DNA of 64,000 nt from Gammaproteobacteria bacterium (GTDB lineage: Bacteria > Pseudomonadota > Gammaproteobacteria > GRL18), in contig WFNB01000069.1 in NCBI GenBank assembly GCA_015488755.1, forward strand, positions 60,817-124,816, read 5' to 3'. How positions within the stretch are numbered: the stretch's first letter is position 1; every line of letters starts with the position of its first letter. Positions 9,904 to 19,786 of this stretch are shown piece after piece. The notes under the pieces are model-generated. The model ran no database searches, had not been told where the DNA came from, and saw only the letters and a program-made list of their open reading frames with translations. The translations under genes and the position numbers were made by a program.

Positions 9904-9980
9904 GCCACTTTTAAATAGTACCGATACACGTTAAAGTAGCGCCAATTTTAACGTATTAACCTGTTAAGGACAAAACAACC

Positions 9981-10928
9981 ATGTGGTTTAAGAACCTGAA
10001 GATTTACCGTTTTAGCAAGCCATTTTCCATAGATAACGAGCTTTTGGAAAAGCACCTGAATGACAAGTCATTTCAGCCCTGTTCTTCAACCCAAGCCTCT
10101 TCATTTGGCTGGGTAGCCCCTCTTGAACAACCACAGAATGCACAATCACAAAATGATAGTCGCACGCAACTTACCCATACCATTGGCACAACCACCATGT
10201 TGTGTGTTCGCTTAGAAGAACGATTATTGCCCTCCAGTGTTGTCAATGATGCACTCAATGAAAAGCTCGATAGCATACAAAGTGAAACCGGTCGCCGCCC
10301 TGTTGGAAAACATAAACAAAGCATCAAAGATGAAGTTATTCTGGATTTATTACCTAAATCATTTACTCGTTCTAAGCGCTCTTATGCCTATCTCGATCAA
10401 GACAGCCAGTTTATGGTGGTCGATGCATCCAGTAATAATAAGGCTGAAGAACTGGTGGAGCTGTTAAGACAAAGCCTTGGCAGTTTGCCTGTCATACCCT
10501 TAAAAACCAATAAACTGCCTGCAATTTTAATGACCAACTGGCTTAAGGGCAATAATCTCAAAGACGATTTCATTATTAAAGATGAATGTGAATTACAAGA
10601 GTCCAGTGAAGACGGAGCCATTATCCGTTGCAAAAGACAAGATTTAAGCAGTGATGAGATTCAAATGCATTTAAATAATGGCAAAGAAGTCACCAAATTA
10701 GCACTGAACTGGAATGATAGCATTGAATGTATTTTGCAGGATGATCTGGCCATTAAACGCCTCAAATTTTCGGATGAATTACTAGAGCAAGCATCCAATG
10801 ATGGCGCAGAAGACGCCGCAGCACAATTTGATGCCGACTTTAATATTATGACCGGAGAATTGGCTCGATTTATTCCCCGATTAATAGAGGTCTTAGGTGG
10901 TGAGCAAAAAACAGCCGCTAAAAACTAA
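9981..10928 (+). CDS. rdgC: Recombination-associated protein RdgC
   Basis: The 315-residue protein begins MWFKNLKIYRFSKPF, the characteristic RdgC opening, and has the family's usual length (about 300). The SFGWVAPLE segment and the GRRPVGKHKQSIKDEVILDLLPKSF segment are also typical. RdgC forms a ring around double-stranded DNA and restrains RecA-promoted strand exchange; in other species it is linked to replication restart and pilin variation. It follows the umuD-like gene by 77 bases, so the two could be co-transcribed as a small RecA-related cluster. An AAGGA ribosome binding site lies before the ATG. Confidence 0.95.
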   Translation: MWFKNLKIYRFSKPFSIDNELLEKHLNDKSFQPCSSTQASSFGWVAPLEQPQNAQSQNDSRTQLTHTIGTTTMLCVRLEERLLPSSVVNDALNEKLDSIQSETGRRPVGKHKQSIKDEVILDLLPKSFTRSKRSYAYLDQDSQFMVVDASSNNKAEELVELLRQSLGSLPVIPLKTNKLPAILMTNWLKGNNLKDDFIIKDECELQESSEDGAIIRCKRQDLSSDEIQMHLNNGKEVTKLALNWNDSIECILQDDLAIKRLKFSDELLEQASNDGAEDAAAQFDADFNIMTGELARFIPRLIEVLGGEQKTAAKN

Positions 10929-11107
10929 GCAAGCCCAAAGAATACCAATTTCTGACACTCTAAGAGCAGTAGTTATTGATTAAGATAAGTCCATTTACGA
11001 TGTAACATTTTGAACTCTTATAAGCTTACGCTCAACACAAACAGATATGTTATAGTGGCACTTTACACGACTGATTTTATCATTTTTGCTGACCAGGAAA
11101 GCACCAG

Positions 11108-13897
11108 ATGAAAAAGAAAGTTTTAGCTCTAAGCTTATTACTCATAGCAAACTTGTCTATTGCTTCAAGTGCAATAGCAACGCCTCTTCAGGATGCCACA
11201 CAGGCAATTGACAAAAAGGATTATGCCAGCGCCATTATCCATTTGAAAAACCAGCTCAAAGAACATCCAAAAGATGCCTATGCCCGTTTCTTATTAGGCG
11301 ATATTTATCTAATAACCGGCAAAATCAAACCCAGCTTAAAAGAGTTAGGCCGTGCATACAAACTTGCCCCCCAAGATAATAAAACCCGCTTTCGTTACGC
11401 AGATGTATTGCAAGCATCTGGCAAACAAAAAGATATTTTAGAACTACTGAAAAGCCCCATAGAGAACCCTGAGTATGAAAGCAAACGCTTAAGCTATCTG
11501 GGTAATGCCCATATCATACTTAGGCAATTAGCCGATGCACAATCGTTATTTAAGCAAGCCAATCAAATCCAAAAGAATGCTATGGCTTATAATGGCCTAG
11601 CCTCATTAGCCATATTAGAAAAAGATTTCACCCTAGCTGAACAATTATTACAACAGTCACTTGCCCTTAGTGCTGACAATACTAACGCATTACAATTACA
11701 AGCCAAGCTTGCTAATATGAATAATCAGCCCCAAAAGGCGCTCAGTCTTTATAACCAACTAATTAAAAAAGATCCTTATAAACTTTCATTTTATCTCGAA
11801 CGAGCAGCAACACTTGCCATTTTAGGCCAAAACACTCAGGCCAAGGCTGATTTACAGATGATTCTAAATAATGTTAACAATCATCCTCAAGCAAACTTAA
11901 TAAAAGCTCAAATTTTATTACAAGAACATGATTTTATCGGTGCACAAAAAGCCGCACAAAAAGTAGTCAATGTGACCAATAAAAAAAATTATGCCATGTT
12001 TATTCTAGGAGCCAGTCATTTTGCATTAAAAAATTACCATCAGGCTGAAGAGTATTTAACACGTTATCTAGGCTCTGAACCAGGAAATTTAAAAGCACAA
12101 AATATATTAGCTAATGTCTATTTGGCACAAAATCAACCGAGGCAGAGTCTGTTGATTTTAGATGGCATTAGCAAAGAGAAACTGAACAAAAATCCTCAGC
12201 TACTACTTTCGTTAGGTACCACCTATGCACAAATGGGCGACACTGAAAAAGGCATTGACTTATTAACTCAAGCACAGTTACTGGCTCCAGAAAATCAGGA
12301 GATTAAAAAACGTCTTATCGCTGTGCAATTAAAATCCGGTGATATTAATGATGCCATCACAGAATTAGAACAATTAGCCAGCCAACAAAATGATGCCCGA
12401 CAAACCAATTATTTGTTGATTATTTCTTATATTAAACAAAAACAATTAGACAAGGCCGATAACAAAATAAAACAATTGCTCAAAGAAGATGGCAATAATG
12501 TTCAGCTACTAAATCTTAGCGCTCTGGTCGAACAACTCAGAGGAAATACAAATAAGGCAAGCAGCCAGTATAAAAGCATCCTATTAAAAGACACTAACAA
12601 TATACCTGCCCATATGGCTCTGGCTCGTATTAGTGCCAGTAAAGAAAATTGGTCTGAAGCAGAACACCACTTTAAAAAGGTATTGCAAGTTAATCCTAAA
12701 ATAATTAAAGCATCCATCGGTTTAGCGGCACTTGCTGATAAGAACAAGCAGCCTGAACGTGCTGAGCAGTATCTATTAGATGCCTTAGAAAACACCAAGG
12801 GAAATATTACCTCGCAATTAACCATTGCTGGATTATTAAGCCTTTGGTATGAGGATAAAAAACAACTTAAAAAATTATTAACCTTAGCAGAACAACTACA
12901 AAAAAATAATTCTAAAAACGACTCTAAAAATCAAGCCATCCGTGCTTTTTTAGCTCGTGCACAACTATTAAATAAGCAATATGAACGTGCAGAACGGACA
13001 TTAAAAAGTATTATTAGTCTTGATGAAAATAATATAAAACACCGGATTTTACTGGCCAAAATTATTTCTAGAAACAATGCCCGCACAGCAGATGCCTTAA
13101 AAATATTAACTGAAGCTCAAGCTATTGCACCAGAAAATAGTTTAATTTATGCACTTAAAGCAAGTTTACTCACCCAAAACAAACAATATGAGCAAGCCAT
13201 TACTATTGCCCATAAACTACAAGAAAAATTTCCTGAACAAAGCACTGGAAAATTATTAGAAGCCGATATTAAGCGCAACCAAAACAAATACCAAGAGGCT
13301 CTCTCAATCTATCAAAGTGTTTATAAAGAAACACCGACTGAAAAAGTATTTGCCGCAATTATTGATATGCTGATGGCACTGAAACAAAAAGATAAGGCGG
13401 TCACCTTATTAACCGAGCAAGCCGCTCATTTTCCTGATGATATCGCCAGCTTATTCAAATTGGCCTCGCTACATCAAGAAAAAAAGCAACGTAAACAAGC
13501 CAGTCATTATTACCAATTAATTTTAGCTAAAGAACCCAATCATGTTCTTAGTCTGAATAACTTGGCTTGGATAAAAATAGAGCAGAATAAAAAAGAAGCA
13601 CTCAACTTAGCTAAAAAAGCCTACCAATACGCACCAAAATCAGTTGCCATTATGGATACCTATGGTTATTTTCTGGCTTTAAATAAACAATACAGCCAAG
13701 CATTAAGCTTATTGAAACAAGCCATATTACTTGCCCCAAAAGATAATGATATTCAGTATCATCTGGCATTTACTTACTATGAAATGGCGAATAAGAAAAA
13801 AGCACAAGACATTTTACACACCTTAGTTAATACAGAGGCTACTTTTTTTGAAAAAGACAAGGCACTTAAGCTGTATAAAAAAATTAACGCTCAATAA
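11108..13897 (+). CDS. Large secreted TPR protein, PrsT-like
   Basis: The 929-residue protein has a Sec signal peptide (MKKKVLALSLLLIANLSIASSAIA-TP). Tetratricopeptide repeats then fill the protein to the end (for example YARFLLGDIYLITGKIKPSL, NNLAWIKIEQNKKEALNLA). The opening block AIIHLKNQLKEHPKDAYARFLLG resembles PrsT, the TPR protein of XrtA/PEP-CTERM exopolysaccharide systems, which is normally a lipoprotein of about 900 residues. No lipobox Cys is present here and no exosortase or polysaccharide gene is nearby, so the PEP-CTERM connection is uncertain. It would act as a periplasmic protein-protein scaffold. It stands 13 bases before pyrC and is likely co-transcribed with it, an unusual pairing. 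An AGGAAAG ribosome binding site precedes the ATG. Confidence 0.75.
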   Translation: MKKKVLALSLLLIANLSIASSAIATPLQDATQAIDKKDYASAIIHLKNQLKEHPKDAYARFLLGDIYLITGKIKPSLKELGRAYKLAPQDNKTRFRYADVLQASGKQKDILELLKSPIENPEYESKRLSYLGNAHIILRQLADAQSLFKQANQIQKNAMAYNGLASLAILEKDFTLAEQLLQQSLALSADNTNALQLQAKLANMNNQPQKALSLYNQLIKKDPYKLSFYLERAATLAILGQNTQAKADLQMILNNVNNHPQANLIKAQILLQEHDFIGAQKAAQKVVNVTNKKNYAMFILGASHFALKNYHQAEEYLTRYLGSEPGNLKAQNILANVYLAQNQPRQSLLILDGISKEKLNKNPQLLLSLGTTYAQMGDTEKGIDLLTQAQLLAPENQEIKKRLIAVQLKSGDINDAITELEQLASQQNDARQTNYLLIISYIKQKQLDKADNKIKQLLKEDGNNVQLLNLSALVEQLRGNTNKASSQYKSILLKDTNNIPAHMALARISASKENWSEAEHHFKKVLQVNPKIIKASIGLAALADKNKQPERAEQYLLDALENTKGNITSQLTIAGLLSLWYEDKKQLKKLLTLAEQLQKNNSKNDSKNQAIRAFLARAQLLNKQYERAERTLKSIISLDENNIKHRILLAKIISRNNARTADALKILTEAQAIAPENSLIYALKASLLTQNKQYEQAITIAHKLQEKFPEQSTGKLLEADIKRNQNKYQEALSIYQSVYKETPTEKVFAAIIDMLMALKQKDKAVTLLTEQAAHFPDDIASLFKLASLHQEKKQRKQASHYYQLILAKEPNHVLSLNNLAWIKIEQNKKEALNLAKKAYQYAPKSVAIMDTYGYFLALNKQYSQALSLLKQAILLAPKDNDIQYHLAFTYYEMANKKKAQDILHTLVNTEATFFEKDKALKLYKKINAQ

Positions 13898-13910
13898 TAG
13901 GAATTAATCT

Positions 13911-14978
13911 GTGTCACAAAACAGTCCCATACCCGCCCCTATTTCCAGTATTGAAATCATTCGCCCAGATGACTGGCATCTGCATGTGCGTGATGATGAC
14001 GCTTTAAAAGCCGTTGTGCCTTTCACTGCCAGGCAATGTGGTCGTGCCGTTATTATGCCTAATTTATCCCCCCCCATAACCACTACCGCACAGGCTCACC
14101 AATATCAAAAACGTATTTTAAAAGCCACTGAGCCGTATAATTATTTTCAACCGCTTATGACACTTTACTTAACGGATACAACACCGGTAGAGGAAATTCA
14201 AAGTGCACTGCAAAGTGGTATTATTTGCGCACTCAAGTTATATCCTGCTGGAGCAACCACAAATTCTGCTGCCGGTGTGACCGACATAAAGAAAACCTAT
14301 CCTACCTTGGAAAAAATGCAGCAACTTGGTATTCCTCTACTCGTACATGGTGAAGTAACCCATCATGACGTTGATATTTTTGATCGGGAAAAACAATTTA
14401 TTGAGCAACGACTGCTAAGTATCACTAAGGATTTTCCCGAATTAAAAATTGTCTTTGAACACATCACGACCCGTGAAGCGGTTGATTTTGTCACGCAAAG
14501 CTCACCTTATATTGCCGCCACAATCACGGCTCACCATTTATTAATGAACCGTAATGATATGTTAGTTGGTGGCATTAAACCCCATCATTACTGCCTACCT
14601 GTTCTGAAAAGAAAAACACATCAGGACGCCTTAATAAAAGCAGCAATATCTGGCAATAAAAAATTCTTTATGGGTACAGATAGTGCACCCCATAGCCAAC
14701 AAAATAAAGAAACTGCCTGTGGCTGTGCCGGTATGTTTAGCGCCTTCGCTGCCATAGAATTCTATGCAGAAGCCTTTGATAAGGCTGGGGCATTAGATAA
14801 ACTGGAACAATTTTCTAGCTTAAATGGGCCATTATTTTATGGTCTTGCAACAAATAGTGATAAAATCACCCTCAAGCGTGAATCATGGATCATTCCGGAG
14901 TCTTATCAATTTGGCTCTGATCGTGTAATCCCATTAAGAGCAGGCAAGACAATCCAGTGGAAAGTTATTTCCAAGTAA
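13911..14978 (+). CDS. pyrC: Dihydroorotase PyrC
   Basis: The 355-residue enzyme closes N-carbamoyl-L-aspartate to dihydroorotate in de novo pyrimidine synthesis. The metal-binding motif DWHLHVRDD sits near residue 20. The IMPNLSPP segment, the carbamylated Lys in ALKLYPAGATTNS, later metal His residues in LVHGEVTHH and EHITT, and the catalytic Asp in FMGTDSAPH are all present. This is the short (class II, E. coli PyrC-type) form at its normal length. The start is GTG, preceded by AGGA 9 bases upstream. The gene follows the TPR gene closely. Confidence 0.96.
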   Translation: MSQNSPIPAPISSIEIIRPDDWHLHVRDDDALKAVVPFTARQCGRAVIMPNLSPPITTTAQAHQYQKRILKATEPYNYFQPLMTLYLTDTTPVEEIQSALQSGIICALKLYPAGATTNSAAGVTDIKKTYPTLEKMQQLGIPLLVHGEVTHHDVDIFDREKQFIEQRLLSITKDFPELKIVFEHITTREAVDFVTQSSPYIAATITAHHLLMNRNDMLVGGIKPHHYCLPVLKRKTHQDALIKAAISGNKKFFMGTDSAPHSQQNKETACGCAGMFSAFAAIEFYAEAFDKAGALDKLEQFSSLNGPLFYGLATNSDKITLKRESWIIPESYQFGSDRVIPLRAGKTIQWKVISK

Positions 14979-15019
14979 TGATATGTTAAGCTCTAAATTA
15001 TTTTTTAAAGAATATACTC

Positions 15020-15685
15020 ATGGCAAGAAGCAAGAAAAAATTAAAAACAGAAACACCTGCTACCGGTATTGCAGCACGATTTAGAGGCTTTCTACCCGTT
15101 GTTATTGATGTTGAAACTGCCGGTTTTAATCATAAAACTGATGCCCTTCTAGAGGTCGCTGCAACGCTACTACGCATGGATGAACAAGGTGATTTAATGT
15201 GTTGCGAAACGTATGCCTATAATGTTGAGCCATTTAAGGGGGCTAATTTGGATGCCTCTGCTTTAAAGTTTACCGGAATTAACCCCTATAACCCCTTTAG
15301 GATGAATAAGCCTGAAGATTATGTGCTACAAGAAATTTTCCGTCCCATTCGCAGTGAGCTTAAAGAAACCGGTTGTTCCCGTGCTATTTTAGTTGGTCAC
15401 AACCCGACATTTGATCTTAATTTTATTAATGCGGCTATCGAACGAACACAGATAAAGCACAATCCATTTCATAAATTCAGTACCTTTGATACCGCAACAT
15501 TAGGCGGCCTCGCCTATGGACAAACCGTGTTATCCAGAGCAGCACAAGCATCGGGAATGGAATGGGATGACGACAGTGCTCATTCAGCAAAATATGACAC
15601 GGAACAAACCGCTGAGCTATTTTGCCGTATTATTAATCGCTGGCATAAACTTGAACGCTTGGAAAAATCACTAGAGCAAAATTAA
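15020..15685 (+). CDS. rnt: Ribonuclease T
   Basis: The 221-residue DEDD-family 3'-5' exonuclease trims the 3' ends of tRNA and other stable RNAs. The catalytic motif VIDVETAGF, the [12 protein letters not shown] block and the [14 protein letters not shown] block contain the acidic residues and the His of the DEDDh site. The [19 protein letters not shown] opening is characteristic of RNase T rather than of the DNA polymerase epsilon subunit. Length agrees with the family (about 215). It lies 41 bases after pyrC and 27 bases before a truncated TamA-like frame. Confidence 0.95.
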   Translation: MARSKKKLKTETPATGIAARFRGFLPVVIDVETAGFNHKTDALLEVAATLLRMDEQGDLMCCETYAYNVEPFKGANLDASALKFTGINPYNPFRMNKPEDYVLQEIFRPIRSELKETGCSRAILVGHNPTFDLNFINAAIERTQIKHNPFHKFSTFDTATLGGLAYGQTVLSRAAQASGMEWDDDSAHSAKYDTEQTAELFCRIINRWHKLERLEKSLEQN

Positions 15686-15712
15686 GCAATTCTATGGGGC
15701 AGTTAATGGGCA

Positions 15713-16129
15713 ATGATATTCTTTCCAAAAAATTTTCTCCCACATACAATCATCAGTCTATTTTTTATTATTAGCCTCTATCCCCTAGCCTACGCACAGG
15801 GAAGTAATCCCCTTTTAGCACAGCAAACAATAAAAAATAGTCCACACACCACACAAAAAATAAAACTCAGTATTCGTATTACGGGACTTAGTAATGAGTT
15901 AAAACAAAATGCCCTTGCTTATCTTGAGCTAAATAAACAGCTTAACGATCCTCATTTCTCAGAAATATGGCTAACAAAGTTACATAAAAAAGCAGTTAAG
16001 AATATTTCTGCATCGCTAAAACCTTTTGGCTATTATCGTAGCAAAATCAAGAGTAGCCTAACAAAACGCAGTGAAGGTCACTGGCATGCCCAGTACAGGC
16101 ACCAATGGCACATTAAAAAGCAGTGCTAA
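15713..16129 (+). pseudogene. Truncated TamA-like fragment (signal peptide plus first POTRA domain)
   Basis: The frame encodes 138 residues: a signal peptide ending near YPLAYA-QG, then a domain with IRITGLSNELKQNALAYLEL and ISASLKPFGYYRSKI. These match the first POTRA domain of TamA, the outer-membrane half of the TamA-TamB assembly machinery (about 570 residues in intact form). The frame stops after this domain. Nothing resembling the other POTRA domains or the beta-barrel is seen in the 310 bases that follow, so this is most likely a remnant after deletion. A functional single-POTRA periplasmic protein cannot be ruled out, since the signal peptide is intact. Confidence 0.55.
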
Positions 16130-16279
16130 TATTATTCATACATTTGAAATTAAGTAAACAGGCTTAAACCTTGTATAGTAAATAGGCAAAAAAAACACTA
16201 TTTTAAAATAAATACCAATATAATTATATTCTGTATCAGTCGTTTATTTTCATTATTTTTGTTTTTTTTACAAAAATAA

Positions 16280-16308
16280 TTGGCTTTTTTTGATAAATGC
16301 GTTATAGT
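16280..16308 (+). promoter_or_regulatory. Promoter of the cold-shock gene with a long leader
   Basis: TTGGCT (16280-16285) and TATAGT (16303-16308) are spaced by exactly 17 bases. The predicted transcript starts near 16315, giving a leader of about 128 bases before the ATG at 16443. Long leaders of this kind are typical of cspA-type cold-shock mRNAs, where the RNA structure controls translation. The rest of the gap 16130-16442 is AT-rich and shows no gene. Confidence 0.6.
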
Positions 16309-16442
16309 CAATCCGTCCACATTGGCTCTTGTTGGCTTTCTTTGATTTATACAGCATGATTTATAAAGCATTTTATCTCAGAATTCTCACGCATTATAAG
16401 CACAATGTAATATTTAATTTAGTTAGTTTTAGGATTTATATA

Positions 16443-16646
16443 ATGAGTACTGGTACAGTAAAATGGTTTAACGAGTCAAAAGGCTTCGGTTTCATCAAAC
16501 CTGATGATGGCGGCGATGATGTTTTTGTACATTTCCGTGCAATCCTTGGTGAAGGCTTTAAAACCTTGAATGAAGGACAAAGTGTTAACTTTGAAATTGA
16601 GCAAAGCCCTAAAGGCCCTCAAGCGGTTCAAGTTCAACCGCAGTAA
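16443..16646 (+). CDS. CspA-family cold-shock protein
   Basis: The 67-residue protein is a single cold-shock domain with both RNA-binding motifs, [11 protein letters not shown] (RNP1) and DVFVHFRAI (RNP2), after [10 protein letters not shown]. It binds single-stranded nucleic acids and acts as an RNA chaperone. A longer frame runs upstream to 16329, but the ATG at 16443 gives the family's exact length and start, so I chose it. It is a single gene between its own promoter and terminator. Which paralogue of the Csp family it is cannot be told. Confidence 0.96.
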   Translation: MSTGTVKWFNESKGFGFIKPDDGGDDVFVHFRAILGEGFKTLNEGQSVNFEIEQSPKGPQAVQVQPQ

Positions 16647-16675
16647 TTCTCTAAGTTTCACTTAAGAATTCAAAG

Positions 16676-16708
16676 CCCCGAAAATTTAATTTTTTGGGGT
16701 TTTTTTTT
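16676..16708 (+). terminator. Rho-independent terminator after the cold-shock gene
   Basis: Arms CCCCGAAAA (16676-16684) and TTTTTTGGGG (16690-16699) form a GC-based stem followed by a run of nine T. It lies 30 bases after the csp stop codon. Confidence 0.85.
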
Positions 16709-16731
16709 GCCTTTTTGATATTACAGCCTAG

Positions 16732-17208
16732 TCATTTCAATAGTAATGACGTATCAATTGCTATATAACGCCCTGCTGACTTGATCAATGAAGCTGCCGT
16801 TAATTGAGGAACACCATACACTTCTGTGTCGACTTGATATTTTTTATAGGCTCTCTCCAATAACATATCAAAATCGCCATCACCAGAAGCCAGCACAATA
16901 ATATCAGACTGCTCTGCACAATCCATAACATCTAAGGTGATGCCTACATCCCAGTCCCCTTTAGCCGAGCCATCACTACGCTGAATATAGGGCTTAAGTT
17001 TTACCTCAAAGCCAATCCCCCTCAAGATATTTTGAAACTGAATTTGCTTTTCATTATCACGATAAATGGCATAAGCATAAGCATTTACTACCTCTCTCCC
17101 CTGTGTTGCCATTGCCCAAAAAGCATTGTAGTCAAAATGACGACCATAGGCATCCCGAGTGGTATAGTAAATATTCTGCACATCAACAAATAAGGATACT
17201 TTTTTCAC
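16732..17208 (-). CDS. NYN-domain (LabA-like, PIN-type) protein
   Basis: The 158-residue protein is one NYN domain. SLFVDVQNIYY at the N terminus, KGDWDVGITLDVM in the middle and VLASGDGDFDMLLERA near residue 110 carry the conserved acidic residues of this PIN-like nuclease fold, which usually acts on RNA. The C terminus (LIKSAGRYIAID) matches the LabA/DUF88 group. It sits 14 bases behind the Lon-like protease gene on the same strand, so the two are probably co-transcribed. The substrate is unknown. Confidence 0.88.
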   Translation of the reverse strand: MKKVSLFVDVQNIYYTTRDAYGRHFDYNAFWAMATQGREVVNAYAYAIYRDNEKQIQFQNILRGIGFEVKLKPYIQRSDGSAKGDWDVGITLDVMDCAEQSDIIVLASGDGDFDMLLERAYKKYQVDTEVYGVPQLTAASLIKSAGRYIAIDTSLLLK

Positions 17209-17222
17209 CTACTTTTTTTCAC

Positions 17223-19751
17223 CTACATAGTGCCTTCATTGGTCTCACTCTCTTTATCATACTTATGCTGTTCATTATGTTTAAGCAATGAATATTTATC
17301 TAAACTACATTGAATCCGATAATTAATCGTACCTTCTGGGTACTGTCCCTGCCCATTAGCAACCCCCGCATCCATCCCCATCAACAAGCTCAAGGCGTCA
17401 TCAACATGTTCAATACTATAAATAGTAAAGCGTTTATTTTTTACTGCATCTCGAACTTCTTTTTTTAGCATTAAATTAACCACATTACTCTTTGGTATCA
17501 TGACACCTTGCTTACCAGTAAGCCCTCTTAAACAGCAAATATCAAAAAAACCTTCAATTTTCTCATTGACACCACCGATGGCCTGTACTTCACCCAGTTG
17601 GTTCACCGACCCTGTTAAAGCCATACACTGCTTAACGGGTATTTCCGCAGCGGCAGATAACAAGGCACATAATTCAGCCACTGAGGCGCTATCACCATCC
17701 ACCTGACCATAAGATTGCTCAAAGGTCAGGTTGGCATCTAAGGATAATAATTGCCTTTTAGCATAGTGATGCCCTAAGTAGGATGATAAAATCATAACAC
17801 CTTTACTATGGATATCGCCCCCGAGATCAACTTCACGTTCAATATCAACAATATGACCATCACCAACACGAACCGTTGCTGTGATCCGTGACGGTTGACC
17901 AAAGGCAAATTCTCCTATTTGTAAAACAGAGAGTGCATTGACCTGACCAATTTTTTTATTTTCGGTATCAATTAATATGGTACCTTTAATAATTTCTTCA
18001 TACAGGCTATCACGATACTGATCCATTCGATAAATACGTGCTTTTATGGCTGCATTTACATCCGCTAGATTAATGGTATTTAAAATCGTATTGCCTTCTG
18101 TGCTCGTACCCACTGCTCGTTTACGATTATAAAAGTCAGCTTCTAGTATCAGATCACGCAAATCCCCCATGTGCAGGGATATTTTCTCACCATGAGCCAC
18201 CAATCGTGAACTATGTTCAATAATGCGTTCAATCGCCGCTGATGTAATTGGACAGACCTTTTCTTGGCGTTGCACATTGGCAATCAAGCGAGCATATTTA
18301 TGGGTCATTTGCTCACTACGCTCCATCTCTTCGGTAAAGTCCACATTCACCTTAAAGAGCTTGTCAAATTCTGAGTCATTTTCTTTGAGCAAATGATAAA
18401 TTTGTCGATCACCAATTAAGACAATCTTAATTTTTAATGGGATCGGCTCAGGTTCTAAGGTTAAATTACGCGAAAAACTATGCAATTCATCTAATGGCTC
18501 TATGGTAATATTGGATGATTTTAGAGCCCGCTTAAGACCTTCCCACGCATACGGGTTAACCAGAATTTTTTCTGCATCCAATAATAAGTAGCCATCATTC
18601 GCCTTATGTAGGGTTCCCGGCTTTATCAGTGTAAATGCAGTCAATAAGTTACCCAAGCCCAGTGCATTATCTGTTTTATTTTGTTCGCCTTCACGAGGGT
18701 TATAATAGGCAAGGTGTTCAATGCGGCCAATTAAATTTGAATAGGTTGGGTTATCTTCAAAAATAACCGGCATATTATTAGAGTCTGAGTTATCAACTAA
18801 TACATTCACAAGATAGCGGTGAAAACTGGCTGTTTTACTAATGTGTTTGCGCTTTTGACCATTTTCTTTGGAATGAATATCTTCTTCATAAAACTCATCT
18901 AAGTGGTTAATAATGTCATCTTTGACATCTGTCAGATAACTCATCACTTGCTTAAGTTCATGATATTGCTCAAAGAGATCTTCCATTGCTGAGTCGACCA
19001 GTTGAGTAACAATATTCTTATCTAATTCATCTAACTGTTCTTTACCTTCTTGTTCCCACATGGGCATCTTTGCCAGTGATTCTTGAAGTTTTTCCTGATA
19101 TTGGTCAATCCGTTTATTAAAGTCGGTTTGCACCTCTTTGGCTAATTTTTTAAAGCCATCTAGATTGCTGATTTCACCATCAATAATGGCTGATAGTGTA
19201 TAGCCACTGGGGGTACGGATCACTGCAACTTGATTCTCTTTTGCTTCATCAACCAGCTCTTTAATTACCTTATCACTGTGTTCATTAATCGCACTCTCAA
19301 TCGCAGTAACCTGAGCAGCGTATTCATCACTTTGAAAGGCCGCTGTAATCAAGGTTGAAATCAGTTTAACCAGCTTTTCCATACTTTCACTAAGTGACTT
19401 AGCCATACCTGCTGGTAAACGTAAAAATCTTGGGTGCTGTGGGTATTCAAAGTTATTGACATAGCACCAATCAAAGATTTGTTTCTGATTGACATAATGT
19501 TTCTTTAATAGCTTTTTAATCAGTGCTGTTTTGCCAATTCCTTCTGAGCCGAGAATAAACAGGTTATAGCCTTTATGATCCATCCCCATACCAAAATCAA
19601 TGGCACTGAGTGCTCGATCTTGCCCTATAATTTCTTCTAATTCCGCAAGGTCATCAGTTGTGTTAAAATTCAAATCGCTTAAATCACATTTTTTATACAA
19701 TTGTTCTAGAGACACAATCTGATGTGATGGAGTATTATGGGTGTCACTCAT
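17223..19751 (-). CDS. Lon-like ATP-dependent protease (LonB/YcbZ type)
   Basis: The protein has 842 residues from the chosen ATG at 19751. An upstream in-frame ATG at 19805 would overlap the start of the divergent darP gene and lacks support. The ATPase domain has Walker A GSEGIGKT (68-75). A helical insertion (about 110-330) is rich in Glu/Lys and probably coiled. The C-terminal Lon protease domain has catalytic Ser688 in DGDSAS and Lys731 in GVNEKIEGF, 43 residues apart as in E. coli Lon. The classic Lon N-terminal substrate domain is absent, which places it with the YcbZ/LonB-like group. It is probably cytosolic, since no membrane segment is obvious. It is followed by the NYN-domain gene. 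Confidence 0.9.
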   Translation of the reverse strand: MSDTHNTPSHQIVSLEQLYKKCDLSDLNFNTTDDLAELEEIIGQDRALSAIDFGMGMDHKGYNLFILGSEGIGKTALIKKLLKKHYVNQKQIFDWCYVNNFEYPQHPRFLRLPAGMAKSLSESMEKLVKLISTLITAAFQSDEYAAQVTAIESAINEHSDKVIKELVDEAKENQVAVIRTPSGYTLSAIIDGEISNLDGFKKLAKEVQTDFNKRIDQYQEKLQESLAKMPMWEQEGKEQLDELDKNIVTQLVDSAMEDLFEQYHELKQVMSYLTDVKDDIINHLDEFYEEDIHSKENGQKRKHISKTASFHRYLVNVLVDNSDSNNMPVIFEDNPTYSNLIGRIEHLAYYNPREGEQNKTDNALGLGNLLTAFTLIKPGTLHKANDGYLLLDAEKILVNPYAWEGLKRALKSSNITIEPLDELHSFSRNLTLEPEPIPLKIKIVLIGDRQIYHLLKENDSEFDKLFKVNVDFTEEMERSEQMTHKYARLIANVQRQEKVCPITSAAIERIIEHSSRLVAHGEKISLHMGDLRDLILEADFYNRKRAVGTSTEGNTILNTINLADVNAAIKARIYRMDQYRDSLYEEIIKGTILIDTENKKIGQVNALSVLQIGEFAFGQPSRITATVRVGDGHIVDIEREVDLGGDIHSKGVMILSSYLGHHYAKRQLLSLDANLTFEQSYGQVDGDSASVAELCALLSAAAEIPVKQCMALTGSVNQLGEVQAIGGVNEKIEGFFDICCLRGLTGKQGVMIPKSNVVNLMLKKEVRDAVKNKRFTIYSIEHVDDALSLLMGMDAGVANGQGQYPEGTINYRIQCSLDKYSLLKHNEQHKYDKESETNEGTM

Positions 19752-19786
19752 TCTATTTTTATCCACAATTAAAGAAATGGTAGCCA

